From assembly GCA_018902385.1 (NCBI GenBank), contig JABSSW010000018.1, positions 372,001-436,000 of the forward strand: DNA of 64,000 bases. Direction: 5' to 3'. This stretch comes from Physcia stellaris. Taxonomy: Eukaryota; Ascomycota; Lecanoromycetes; Caliciales; Physciaceae. Below are positions 1-11,006 of the stretch, one piece after another. Each line of letters begins with the position of its first letter. Within the stretch, counting starts at the first letter, position 1. The translations under genes were made by a program, and so were the position numbers. Below the pieces are notes generated by a model. The model had not been told where the DNA came from, did not search any database, and saw only the letters and a program-made list of their open reading frames with translations.

Positions 1-1
1 C

Positions 2-724
2 TATGACAGCGATCCAGAGCTCAAAGGGCTGATCATGAGGAGAGATGCGGCTCTCTTTGATGGCTTATTCGATCGAGAAGACGACGTCACAGAGGTAAGT
101 CGCGATGCTAGCCGGTCACTCGCAATTTCTGTCATCCTGAAGTACAGTTCATTAATCTGACCTCTCTCGAGCCTGATGTCAAGCTTAATCAACAGCAGTG
201 CTGACCAAAAACAGCCCACGTCCCGTCAATCCCTCGCTCTTCTACTTGCGTGCCGCAAACGCCTTCCAGAAATTGTCAAAATCTGCCTTGACAAATTTGC
301 AGACCCAACTGTTACTGGCGACGATGGACTGGGGGCCATTCACAACGCTATTGGCACAGCAGACGTAGTGCAGGAGTCTTCGGAAACAATAGAAATTCTG
401 GCTATGTTGATAGATAAAGGGGTGGATCCCTCGGCTTGTGACTGTACGAGAGAGCGATTAAGGCCCCTACACCGGGCTGCAATGACGAAAAACGTTGGTG
501 CTATGAGGTTCTTGCTTGAGAAGTATCCAGATAAGGTCAATCTGGTCGATGCCGAGGGAAAAACAGCGCTGTATCATGCATGTGCAACACCAGACCAGAA
601 GAAGCCGCTGATTGAAGAAATGGTTCATAGAGGCGCAAACTTTGCCGGCGAATCTAGGCCCCCTATGCCAGATCGCGAAGGGAAAAAATTAGCTAGGTAC
701 TTGGATGAAAAGAACCTCAGGTAG
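2..724 (+). CDS. Ankyrin-repeat protein, C-terminal part (cut by window edge)
   Basis: The 5' end lies outside the window. Two exons are visible, 2-94 and 215-724, joined in phase 0. The intron 95-214 starts GTAAGT and ends ACAG, with a CTGAC branch point about 12 nt before the acceptor. The second exon encodes ankyrin-like helices: a GLGAIHNAIG stretch, then LRPLHRAAMTKNVGAMRFLL, then GKTALYHACA. The protein ends in a charged tail at the stop at 724. Ankyrin repeats bind other proteins; in fungi they often form the C-terminal sensor of NLRs, so this may be the tail of a larger STAND protein, but no NACHT domain is visible here. The ankyrin call is fairly sure; the overall function is unknown. 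Confidence 0.6.
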
Positions 725-1495
725 CAAAGTTTTGTTGATATAGAAAGTACAAAGCCACTGGAATCGTAGTGGAGTGTCGCTCACACCCTGCATACAGCAG
801 AACTTGAGAGGTGCTCCAATGACTGGCTAAGATGGAACTGAGGCTGCAATATCTTCTATGGTGAAGTAGGAGACATGGGAAGCGATGAACACGCGTACAC
901 GATTGACATCGTTTGGAATCACCAACCCCGGGGGAGCTGGGCGTTACCCGTGAATGAGGCGTAGCAGTTTCAACCATTCCCTGTCTCACCAAAAAAGGGC
1001 CCTGACAGTGGGCCTCATGTTGTCGAACCATATCATGCAAGACATGTTGCTCGACCCTCGTACTGCATTGAATTGATGCCGAGTGCTTCAGCTGACGACA
1101 ACCATTCTAGACAGCTACATGGCCTGGGTCGATCCGGAAGTCACCATGCATCGATGGTATCAAAAGACAAGGCTGAGACTGGCTCTCCCAGCAGAGTGCA
1201 CGCGCCTTGCAGATACATGAAGGTTGTCCGGGTTGGACTCGGCGTTATCTGCACAATGTCAGCCTGCTGTTAGTTACCGCAAATTCCCAGGCTGCGGCGC
1301 CTAGTGGTTTTGGGGGATTGCAGTTGGCATTCCCGAGTCGCAGACTCATACAAATAGCGAAGCGCCGATTGGCCCTCTCATTTCGTCGCACAAGGTTGGG
1401 GAACCACTTTATGAATGCCGCTCAGCCGTCTCGACTATTTTCGTTTTTATTTTTCTTTATGCTCTTCCCTGTCGCCCTGCTGATATTCGAGAAAT
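725..1495. other. Intergenic, no supported gene
   Basis: No ORF here has family features or convincing splice structure. The stretch just before 1496 is pyrimidine/T-rich, which suits the promoter of the downstream transporter. Confidence 0.5.
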
Positions 1496-4400
1496 ATGTC
1501 TGAACCCAACCTTTCCCTGACGCACCGCCCTACCCTCATCCGAACGGTATGTAAGCCTACATCGGTTCAGAAATCTGTAACTAACATATATATTTCCAGC
1601 CATCATACCGCAGACTCCTCGAGCGCTTTGAAAAGTACTTGACAAACAATGAAGGGGGTGTTATTGACCATCCAATACGGTACATCGAGGACCACAAGCT
1701 TCCCAAATTCCTTGCGCCGCTTCATGAAAAACTTGAAGGCCTTGTAACCATCGAGGAACTCATCGAAAGCGCAATATTAGCCAAAAAGCAACACTTGATT
1801 GACATTGGACAACACGTGGAGAGTCTGACCGAAGCCGAGAAAAAGGCGATCGATATACAACGATCAAATGCTTTCTGGGACGAGCCTAAAGAAGTTCAGC
1901 TCACTCTCATGGCTTGCTGCTTTGCTAGTATGGTGCAAGGTTGGGACCAAGTCGCAAATGGCAACCTGGGCTGGAACGACGAATTTGGAGTTAGTACTAA
2001 GAAATTCGCAGCTGTACAAGCTATTCCCTGGTTTTCCGCATCTATTTTAGGTTCGCTTCTATCGGATCCACTCTCCGAATTTACCGGTCGGCGAATGGCG
2101 CTTTTCATAGCAGCACTGTGTAGTTTCTCCTCCTCGATTGTTGGCTCACGGGTGAAGACTTGGGAAGCTCTGGTTGGAACAAGAGTCATCCTAGGGCTCG
2201 GCATTGGAGGAAAGGCCTCGATAGCTCCTGTGCTCGAAAGCGAGATACTCCCTTCTGGTAAACGCGGTCGTTTGCTTGTAAGCTGGCAAGTTTTTGATGC
2301 CGTTGGTGTCTTTCTTGGATCAATAGCCTGCTACATATTGCGTGGCAGCTGGAGAAGTCAAATCCTCAGTGGAGCTATCCCAGCATTTGCACTTATGATT
2401 GCCACCTTTGCAGCTTGCGAGAGTCCTCGATGGTTGATCATACAAGGAAAATACCCGAAAGCCTTCAACACGCTTTTACGGCTTCGCACAGAACGCCGCC
2501 TAGCCTTGAAGGAGCTTGTATCAGTTCACTATCAGACCCAAGCAGAGAGAAGGCTGTTCATTCCGCATCAAGCAGATGATGAATCAGGCCCAGGCCTTAG
2601 CCCGTTCAACATTCCACTAGGAAGAACTTCGTGGTGGGGGCGTCTACGCAATATGTTATTTTTCCCTAGAGTCCGAAGAGCTGCGACTGCAGCCATGATA
2701 GTGATGATCGCTCAACAATTGAGTGGCATCAACATCTATGCTTTCTTGGCAACACAATTCTACAACAGCGCTGCAACAACCGGCATAGACTATTCAGGCG
2801 CCACATGCTCCGATGGAGTCCAAAGGAATAAAACAGCCTCGGAGATCTGCAGAAACAATGTCCCTGCGTATTCGAATTATACATGCTACGATTCAATTGT
2901 TAGCCGTACCAATTTTTTGCCCCAGACGGCCTGCCAGGGCCAATTGGATAATGAAGCCGCCAGCTTCACGTTCGCCATTGGTTCGTCTCCTTTCCAGTCG
3001 CATTACTGCTTCTGGTGTTTGACTAGCTAAACATACCTCAGGCTTCGGCGCAGCTAATATGATATTCTCTTGTCTCGCATACTTCCTTGTCGAAAATAGG
3101 GAGCCCGGGGACCCCGAGAGCAAGCTCCGGCATTTCGTCAACCATTTTTTGTTTTACATTTCAAGGAAAATGAGAAATAGGACCCCTCACCGACGGGATT
3201 ACCGCCAAAGTGGAAGTATGACGGTACAGAACAACACGTAAGTCATCATATTTAATAACCTCATGCTTGCCATACTTTGCCAGGATGTATTACTCGTTAT
3301 TATTACCGCTAGGTATCAGGATTTGGCTCGTCGCAGCTCAACGATGCAACTACAACTATTGTATCAGCTCATGAGTTCTCAGACGTGTAAGGCAAATCAA
3401 CCAAGTACGTATCGACCGAGAAGATTAGGCTGTTAGAATTCGATTGACGCTTCAGTGATTGGGCGCAAGCAGGGTCATTTGACAAGCAATTCGATTTTAT
3501 TTGCTTAGTAAGGCTGATCCATATTTGAACTAGCTAATTCGATGAGATCTGCTCCAGTGATCGGTCAAGCTTATCGATGGATCTCTTCCAGAACTCTGAC
3601 GGGATAGCACAAGCCGAGCGTAGTCCAAGCGTACAAAATAGCACTCAACAAGCGGGATCAGAAACTCTATCACCTCAGTCCAAATTTTCCGAATACGAAA
3701 ACGCGCCCAGATTCCGCGGCCGGCGCTTCCTGCTACTTATGTCCTTCGCAGCTGGCGTAGTAACTCTCCTCCTTACTGCTATGATGTTTAAACTCCCGGA
3801 CAACAATGAGGCTCAAAGATCACGCAGGTCGCGCTTGATCACGCTCTTCGTCATCGTCTTCACTGCTTTTTACTCACCAGTAAGTAGTTCCGGTGGTGGT
3901 GCAATGTTTGCAACTGACGAGGATTCCGCCGGTAGGGTGCTGGCGCTATACCGTTCTTATATTGCGTGAGTGATTGACCCAATTGGCAGAAGTTATACAG
4001 TATCTGAAAGGCCGTATAGGCGGAGATCTTTCCAAACGAAGGGCGAGAGTAAGTTTTTCTTGCAAGTCGAGGATATCAACAAGTCGACCTAATAAACTCA
4101 GGCTAGGGATGTCTTGGTAAAATTTCCAGTTCCGCAACCCTGGTTTACTCGCTGATTCGCGATCCGTGCTGTAGGTCAGTTTTCTGGAACTTCTTAGGTA
4201 AGTGCCCATCCAACCCCATTCTTTGCCCCCCTACAGGCTGCTCTTATTCGTACCACAGGCGCTGGCGTTGTGGCAGTCACGGTCCCTTTCGGCATAGACC
4301 AGGGACCCAGTAAACTACTGGGCCTCTTCTCGTAAGCACTCGTTGATTGATCCTCCTTCATAATACTTCCCCCAGCCATGTATCTATCAGTTTTAAATAC

Positions 4401-4793
4401 TTCTAACACTAAAATAGTGCTTTTAACGCAATAGCTTTTGTCCTTGTCTATCTCTGTGTCTATAACACCAATCATACAACTACTTTAGAAGACTACTCTT
4501 ACGTCTTCGGCAAGGGGATGAGAGATCATATGCGTGCACAGGCGATGAGGATTAGGCATTTGAGTAACAAGATGGCGCCGATCTTTAATTGGGAGATTGG
4601 GACCGGAACGGAGAACGGCGAAGAGCAGAACGGTGGTGAAGATGATAGCGAGACACAAAACGATGAGATAGTCGATGAGCAGCATGCTCAGCAGAGAGAC
4701 CCCCCTGTTCTCCCTCCTATACGAAGAGTGTCGAGTGAAGACGATCATGGGATCGAGCTTCATCGTCTGTCTGATGCTGGTTCGAGTCGGTAA
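1496..4793 (+). CDS. MFS sugar transporter with large insert in a cytosolic loop
   Basis: Twelve exons join in frame into 879 residues: 1496-1546, 1600-2980, 3042-3237, 3313-3404, 3456-3507, 3558-3879, 3936-3965, 4020-4048, 4102-4116, 4175-4197, 4259-4331 and 4418-4793. All introns are GT-AG, and three exons are under 30 nt. Sugar_tr hallmarks are present: a GRR after the second helix region, GTRVILGLGIGGKASIAPVL, a PESPR-like ESPRW, QQLSGINIYAF, a second GRR (GRRFLLLMSF), and GAGAIPFLYCAEIFPNEGRE. The long N-terminus before helix 1 and the acidic, polar C-tail should be cytosolic. About 145 polar residues (roughly 497-643) separate AYFLVEN from GRRFLLL, where most relatives have only a few residues. 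The likely role is proton-coupled uptake of a sugar or polyol at the plasma membrane; the substrate cannot be read from sequence. Confidence 0.85.
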
Positions 4794-5565
4794 CAGTTCT
4801 AGGGTGTGGGAGGTCTTCCGGCATGTGGGTTCATGAAAAAACTGTGGGAGCTGCTGGAGGAGTGTGGAACTTCCTTTCTCTCGAGATTTCAACATTTCGA
4901 TGAGACTTTACAGATGACAACTACCGTCTGTATGTAACACTCTCTCATAACGACAAGCTTACACGAAATTATAACGGCCGTAGAAATCTAGCTGCTACAT
5001 CTCTTTTATATAAGTCCACTCAGAAGAGCAGCACTACTTACTCCCTATTACTTGCTAAGAAAACCTTACAGCTGTTGTGCACCTTTTTCACCTTTTGAAG
5101 TCCGTCAGCCCACGCACAAACAACACCAGCAATATCAGATGAAAAAGAACCACCGACAACAATATCTCATTTATTCCTTGTTTGCTATCTAGTCTTAGTT
5201 GCCATTCAAGACGTAAGTATGTGACGGCAATTAGTGCTTGTGATACGAGAATTGGTTGGATAAAGATACTTGATGAACTGTTCATTCTAAGAAGTTGTTC
5301 AAGATTCTCCGAGCGAATTTCAGCGCTCTACCTGCCCTCAACTTGAATAATGAGGACCTTACCTCAACCCTAGCCAGATATTCATTTAGACGTTGACGAA
5401 TCGAGTTGAAACCGCAAATCGATGAGGTTCTCGTAATCATGACTTGATTCACGCATTCAACCTTCACTGGTCGGCGAGTTCCACGTAGAATACTGATTCG
5501 CTATTTTCTAGCACCGAAACATATTGGCAATTTTAATCGCAAACATTCATACCTTCACATCGAAA
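4794..5565. other. Intergenic, no supported gene
   Basis: Only short ORFs without domain features are present. It holds the 3' flank of the transporter and the 5' flank of the amidase. Confidence 0.5.
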
Positions 5566-8016
5566 ATGGTCACGAAAGTGAAAGCGGGCTTTTTCCTGCT
5601 CGTATTAACTTTTGCGCTTTGGTTTGCCTACGGGACCGAGAGAGAGCCCATGGATATCTCTTCGGGGAAACCCCAAATTGGCAGAGACTTGTAGCCGCCA
5701 AAAGAAGGGAAATCTTGTCAAAGGTCCCCGAGGAATGGCTTCTATCGCATAACGTTCTTGCTGAAGGGAAAGAAAGGAAACAGATCGCTGGGGAGTTCAT
5801 TGAAGGACTCCTGGATTCCAAGACTTTGAATATCACTAGTCTCGATAACGAAGAATTGCTCGAGTTGATGTCAACTGGTTCTTGCTCCGCCACGGAAGTG
5901 ATATCAGCCTTCTGCAAAAGAGCGGCTTATGCACATCAGCTTGTACGTGTATCCCCTAAAGCTCGCTATTTAGTCGTACACATCGTTGACGATCCGCAGA
6001 ATCAGAACTTACGGGAGATTGCCTTCGATGTTGCGTTAGAACGTGCGAAGGAGCTTGATGAGTATTACAAGAAGCACCAGAAAACCGTGGGTCCACTACA
6101 TGGGCTTCCGGTCAGCTTGAAAGACCAATTCCATGTCAAAGGACTTGAGACAACTATGGCTTACACGGGATGGATCGGCACGTCCGAAGGTCAAAAGTGC
6201 ACTGGTAAAGAGAAAATCTTTGAGTGTGAGATGGTGAGGGAGCTACATAGCCTGGGAGCCATTGTTCTTGCGAAAGTAGGCGCATTCATCCTTGCCACAT
6301 TTGTTTCATGCTAATGCAGAGTTTAGGCAACGCTGGTGCAGAGTCTCTGGGTAAGCTTTCTAATATGGCAGCCACGACGTTTGACAGGATCTAAATCAGA
6401 TTTGTATAGTCTGGTGAAACGAACAATAATATCCTGGGCTACCTGTTCAACCCCCACAACCAGAGATTGTGCGCAGGAGGATCATCCGGAGGTAAGCGAG
6501 TGACTTTCTGTGTTACTCAGAAGCCTTATTCTCAACTTGCTATGCATAAGTGAAGGAGCTTGCCAGTCTTTAAGGGGAAGTGCGATTGGGTTTGGATCTG
6601 ACATAGTCGAGTGTTCTCGCATGCTAGTATTCTACCACTCACTGATCGATTACAAGGGAGTTCAGTAGCTATGCCAGCGGCATCCAATCACGTCTACAGC
6701 TTTAAGCCATCTCACGGCCAGTTATCATTCAAAGGAGCTGCAAATAGCGTACGGTCGACCTGGAGTTAGTGATCCGCTACCAAGCTGACATTCATGGTTT
6801 TATCTACATAGTCCCCTGGCCAGATGGCGATCCCTACAACTGTTGGTATCCTAGGTCCATCATTTGCTGCCTTACGTAAAATGTTCAAAGCCTTACTCTC
6901 AAGCGAGCCCTGGCTTCATGATCCAGAAGTTCTGCCACTACCTTACAGAGCGGAGGCAGAGTACAACCATCAACATACACCAAAACTCGCGTTCGGAGTA
7001 CTCGAAAGCGATGGAATGGTTACACCTCATCCTCCGATTCTACGCGCTGTTCGAGAAGTCACTAAAGCATTGGAAGCAGAAGGACACGAGGTATTTCTGT
7101 CAAGGCAAGTTGCATTTGGCTACCCAATTGAACCCTGAACCAGGTCCTCCCGTGGAATCCTCCTTCCCATGCCGAAGCACAACGAATCCATGTGGGTTTA
7201 GTAGAAGAATCTCGTCAGGGGATCTATGCTGAGTATTATGGCAGCGTTCCTTCACACGGGCTGATGGTTTGCACGATGTCCTGGAGAATGTCGCTCCCTC
7301 GGAAGAACCCTTGGTTCCGCAAATTCAGTCGCTGTTTGAAAATGGGGCTCCGCAGCCTATTAATGTACCTCAGTACTATAAGAATACGTTACAGCTGCAG
7401 GACTACCGCGCCAGGTACCAGGCGTATTGGGATTCGACAGAGGAGCAGACCGGCACAGGTCAGCTTTGCGCTTCTAATACTTGCTGGAGAAAAAAGCATT
7501 GTTGAATATACGCTGAACAGCCTTTAGGTAGGCCTATAGATGCTGTCATTCTTCCAGTGGCCCCTCATGTAGCGGTGTTACCTGGAAAATGGTTTTGGTA
7601 CGGTGCGTAATCCCCGAGTCTATGACTGCGAACAGACGATGATATCCAGCAAGGCCAAGCGTGACTGACAGCAATCCAGGATACGCAAGCTTTGTGAATG
7701 TTCTCGATCATACAAATGTGGTCATTCCAGTCACCAAAGCGAGTAGCAAGATTGATGCTTTCGATCATGACTACAAGCCCTTTAATGAAATAGACAGGAA
7801 TAATTGGGAGGCGTGTAAGTCAACAATGCTTCAAGGGAATTTTTTTGTTATCTGAATGTATTTCGCTCACGCAAGATAGATGATCCTGTCGCGTACGATG
7901 GCGCTCCGGCAGCAGTCCAGATACTGGGTAGGAGGCTTGAGGAAGAGAAGATTCTTTCAATTGCGTCGATAGTGGTTGAGGCTCTCGGGAAACATAAAGG
8001 CAGAGCCAGACCTTAA
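5566..8016 (+). pseudogene. Amidase (acetamidase/AmdS family), probably decayed
   Basis: About ten exon blocks follow a fungal amidase from NWQRLVAAKRREI near 5677 to a natural end (VEALGKHKGRARP) at 8016. Conserved pieces include GPLHGLPVSLKDQFHVKG, which carries the catalytic Lys, then TNNNILGYLFNPHNQ and CAGGSSGG, and DAVILPVAPH near the C-terminus. The family hydrolyses small amides. Three defects point to decay. The in-frame N-terminus lacks an ATG; the ATG at 5566 opens another frame that encodes a hydrophobic leader. The intron after GGSSGG would need to end AA instead of AG (about 6552) to restore the signature GGE. The next donor (about 6609) is one base out of phase. The usual DIGGSIR reads roughly DIGSSVA. 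Other introns splice cleanly, so loss is recent. Alternatively, unusual splicing keeps a divergent enzyme. Confidence 0.65.
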
Positions 8017-8096
8017 TTAGGGGTCAAGGAGGCCCATATGAAGTCCTGAAGCGGCAAAGGATGCTTCTGTTAGTACTAGTAACATGAGTAATTGTA

Positions 8097-8302
8097 TCCC
8101 ATGGTCTGGTAATAAGTGGTGCTAATTTTTAGGATACATCGACAGATCTACGATTATCCGACTTGAAACAAAATCAGAGAATGATGTTGTCTTCATGCCG
8201 CTTTCATATGCTTTGTGCCAAACACGGGTAAGCGTATTATCATATTGGGTGTATCGATGGCGATGCATGGGAGGCAAGATAGCACCACACCAGACCATGG
8301 GA
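8097..8302 (+). mobile_element. MITE copy 1 (TA target, 14-bp TIRs)
   Basis: A 206-bp element begins TCCCATGGTCTGGT and ends with its exact reverse complement. It is flanked by TA at 8095-8096 and 8303-8304. A further 9-bp inverted match (GTGGTGCTA) lies just inside, offset by 5 bp. No coding capacity. The TA duplication suggests mobilisation by a Tc1/mariner-type transposase. This is the best-preserved copy of the family. Confidence 0.85.
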
Positions 8303-8304
8303 TA

Positions 8305-9133
8305 GGCGTCAGTTTGGACTACGAGGCTCGTCATTTTCACTAAGCAACTTCGACCTCCGCTATCACGATGAGCACATCTCTTAACATCAGTCACGCTCTT
8401 CCCGAATGCCCACTGTGCCATATTTCACTTCCCCACTCTTTTTGTCACAGTCTAATCCAAAGCCTCTGCACTTCCACCTTGATACAAGTTAGCAAAAGAC
8501 CGTTACGCACAAAAATGTCAGTTGACCTTACTTGCTCCATACCCTCGCTTACCGGACACTACTACAATGACACCTTTTAAAATTTCGACTCCAATCCGAG
8601 TCCATTTGCTGTGCACTTCCTATAAAGCCCCAGCTCTGCCGAAAAGTAGAGAGAGGGACATAAAGCTCGTATTATAGCCAGATTTGTTGCTAAGATGACG
8701 TTTTGATTGCTTGATGTTTTCAGAGATATGTAGTATAGAACCCCCAAGAGAAAGAATTTTGAACTTTCTTTTGAAAATTAGGCCAAAAGAGAAAGAAAGC
8801 TAGATCACTGCCATGAGACTAGATCTGGAAATTTTCCAAGTACGGCTCAGAGTGTAAACAACATCGGTTTGCGATCATGCGACACTGGAGTCTTGCGCGA
8901 AAGATAGGTATGATCTCGAAAAACTGTGGGACGGAGCATGAGTATGGATTACCGGACCTAGCTGATTACGATTGTTTAGTAGAAAGCGGCTCCGAGAAAA
9001 GTTCGACCAAAAGAAACACATGAGCTATTTGAGTTGAGAGTGGACGAGATGGAGTCTTTACGCTTGACTTTAAGTTTGAAGTGTATCAAACTTCTTCGCC
9101 CTGTTTATAGTCGATCCATCGATACTGGCCTCG
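8305..9133. other. Intergenic, no supported gene
   Basis: Nothing recognisable; only short chance ORFs. Confidence 0.45.
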
Positions 9134-9430
9134 TCATTTCCAATATCCCAGTCCATCAGGACTGTGTCTATCAAGAAGTTCTTCCTCATCAATCTCAAAT
9201 TCCATACGTACCTTTAAGCCCGAAATGATGTAGTCCCCCTCCCTCCCAAGCGCCCTCAAGGAACGGAGTAGTAACCTCAAGCACACGATCATCGTCAAAT
9301 CTCCTTGCCCATGTCCACCCACATTAGCGACGAAGATGGTAACAGGGTAGGCGTCCCCTGCAGCCAGATGGACTGTGGCAGAGTTAATAGGCCCGTCGGG
9401 GCGATACGCGGAGTCGGCCAGAGTTGCCAT
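9134..9430 (-). pseudogene. Possible PA14/GLEYA-like domain relic
   Basis: One minus-strand reading frame contains INSATVHLAAGDAYPVTIFV followed by ANVGGHGQGDLT. This resembles the strand pair of PA14/GLEYA domains (LxAGxxYPVRxxxAN...G.GxxxL) found in fungal adhesins and glycosidases. No upstream exons, start codon or complete domain can be assembled, and the following sequence quickly loses likeness. A short relic is the most likely reading, and chance similarity is possible. Confidence 0.3.
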
Positions 9431-11006
9431 GACGAAATCCTCGCGGCCGAAGGCCTAGGCCAGTAGCTGGAGGAAAAGTGCGAAAAATCACGTTCTGGTG
9501 GGCGTTGGGGTCTTGTCTAGGCTTGCCACACCTTAAGAAGCACCCAAAGAAAAGGGTGTTATGGCGATCCATACACTACTATGACTTAAGCGAGCCTGAC
9601 CAAAAGACACGGTACGAGCATCCCAGAGCTGAAATAAGAGACAATCTGTGGCTTATAAGAAGCAAATCACGACCAGGTCCCCGAGTCAAGATACCTAAAA
9701 GACCGAGGTTGTGCCCAGCGGGACGCCAGGATATTGTTATGGGAGATGCGAGGAGCCTCGAATAATTCTCATTTAACGGTTGCAAGATCCAATCGGTTCT
9801 GGTCAGATCACAACTGTCGTAGTGTCGGTAGCGGCAACGGGAAAGCTTCCCCTTCCCTAAGAATCTTTCCAACCCTGCGCTAGAGCTAATAGGCCCCAAT
9901 CTGATCTGAAAGCAAAGCCTTTTACCCCGGCTCATTAAAAAATGGATGAGGACAATTGCTGTGGCTCATGGTATGTTTCGCCTTCGCTCTATGTCAAGGA
10001 TCTTTTGGGGAAGGACGATTCGAGATCCCACTCTCAATACGTAGATAAAAGATATTTCGTCTTCCACTCACTCCTTCAATCCATCAAAAGGCTGTCAGAG
10101 AAAACGAATGTCAAGCGACTTTGTGTCTCGAGATCATGACATCGATAAAGGAGTCTCGCTAATTCTGAACATGAAATTTTTGAATTGATAATCGTCTGGA
10201 CGATCGACAAAATAAAACGAGGAAAAGATCTATCGGCTTCTCCACACCACCCGTTTCTGGAGCCTTGAAAACCGATATCAAAACACAACACAATTGTTTT
10301 TCATAATATTATTTGTGCATAGGTATGTCCATCAATGTCCTGTCGAATTAGCCATCAAGGTGCACCAGATGATTGGTATACAAGCTGGCTTTTGCCACTA
10401 TGTCAAAACGTAGGTTGTCGGTTGCTTGATGTTTCCGTCCATGTAAAAATCAGCTCCCCTCATGTAAAAATGAAATAAAATGTGTATGCTCATTTCAGAG
10501 AACAATTGACCAACAATATCCTTGCACTCTCTACCTAGAGGATAATATAGCCTCGAGAATCGAATAGCCTCAATGACTGATATCACGCTTGATGACTGTG
10601 ACATGTCCTATGCCATTGGTACACATTGTAGTAGAGAAGCGCTTGACTCGGCAAGCAATGAGGTAAAGAAGATTCGATGGAATAAGATTCTTACATTTTG
10701 CAAGCGAGATTGTGTAAGTGTTTCATGCAAGGAGATAGCATAATGAGAGATTGGATTACCTTACTGACCTCCGACAGTACCTGGGAACGTTAGACATGGT
10801 GTGAGGCGCTTCGAAGCAAAAACGGCACAGTTCATATGCTATTGTTATTGCAGTTCTCCTTGTGTACCACTTATTGTAAGTGAATTCAAATCCACACTGC
10901 GTCAGAGGTAGCCGTGGGTCGCCCGAAATCTCCAACATGCAAAGCTGCTAGTCATCGTCCTCCTTTGACCCGAATCGCTAGCTTTAGCTTCAGCTTCGAA
11001 CCGCAA
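9431..11006. other. Intergenic, no supported gene
   Basis: Two long overlapping ORFs on opposite strands near 9480-9935 lack protein-like composition or family motifs. A possible extra 3' exon of the minus-strand hydrolase (about 10780-10930) was considered but is not well supported. Confidence 0.4.

Noticed and set aside
9579-9935. 118-codon minus-strand ORF overlapping a plus-strand ORF
   Set aside because: Neither strand shows family features.
10780-10935. Extra 3' exon of the hydrolase
   Set aside because: A donor at 11030 could lead to it, but the predicted peptide has no family likeness and the motif is expected at the C-terminus.
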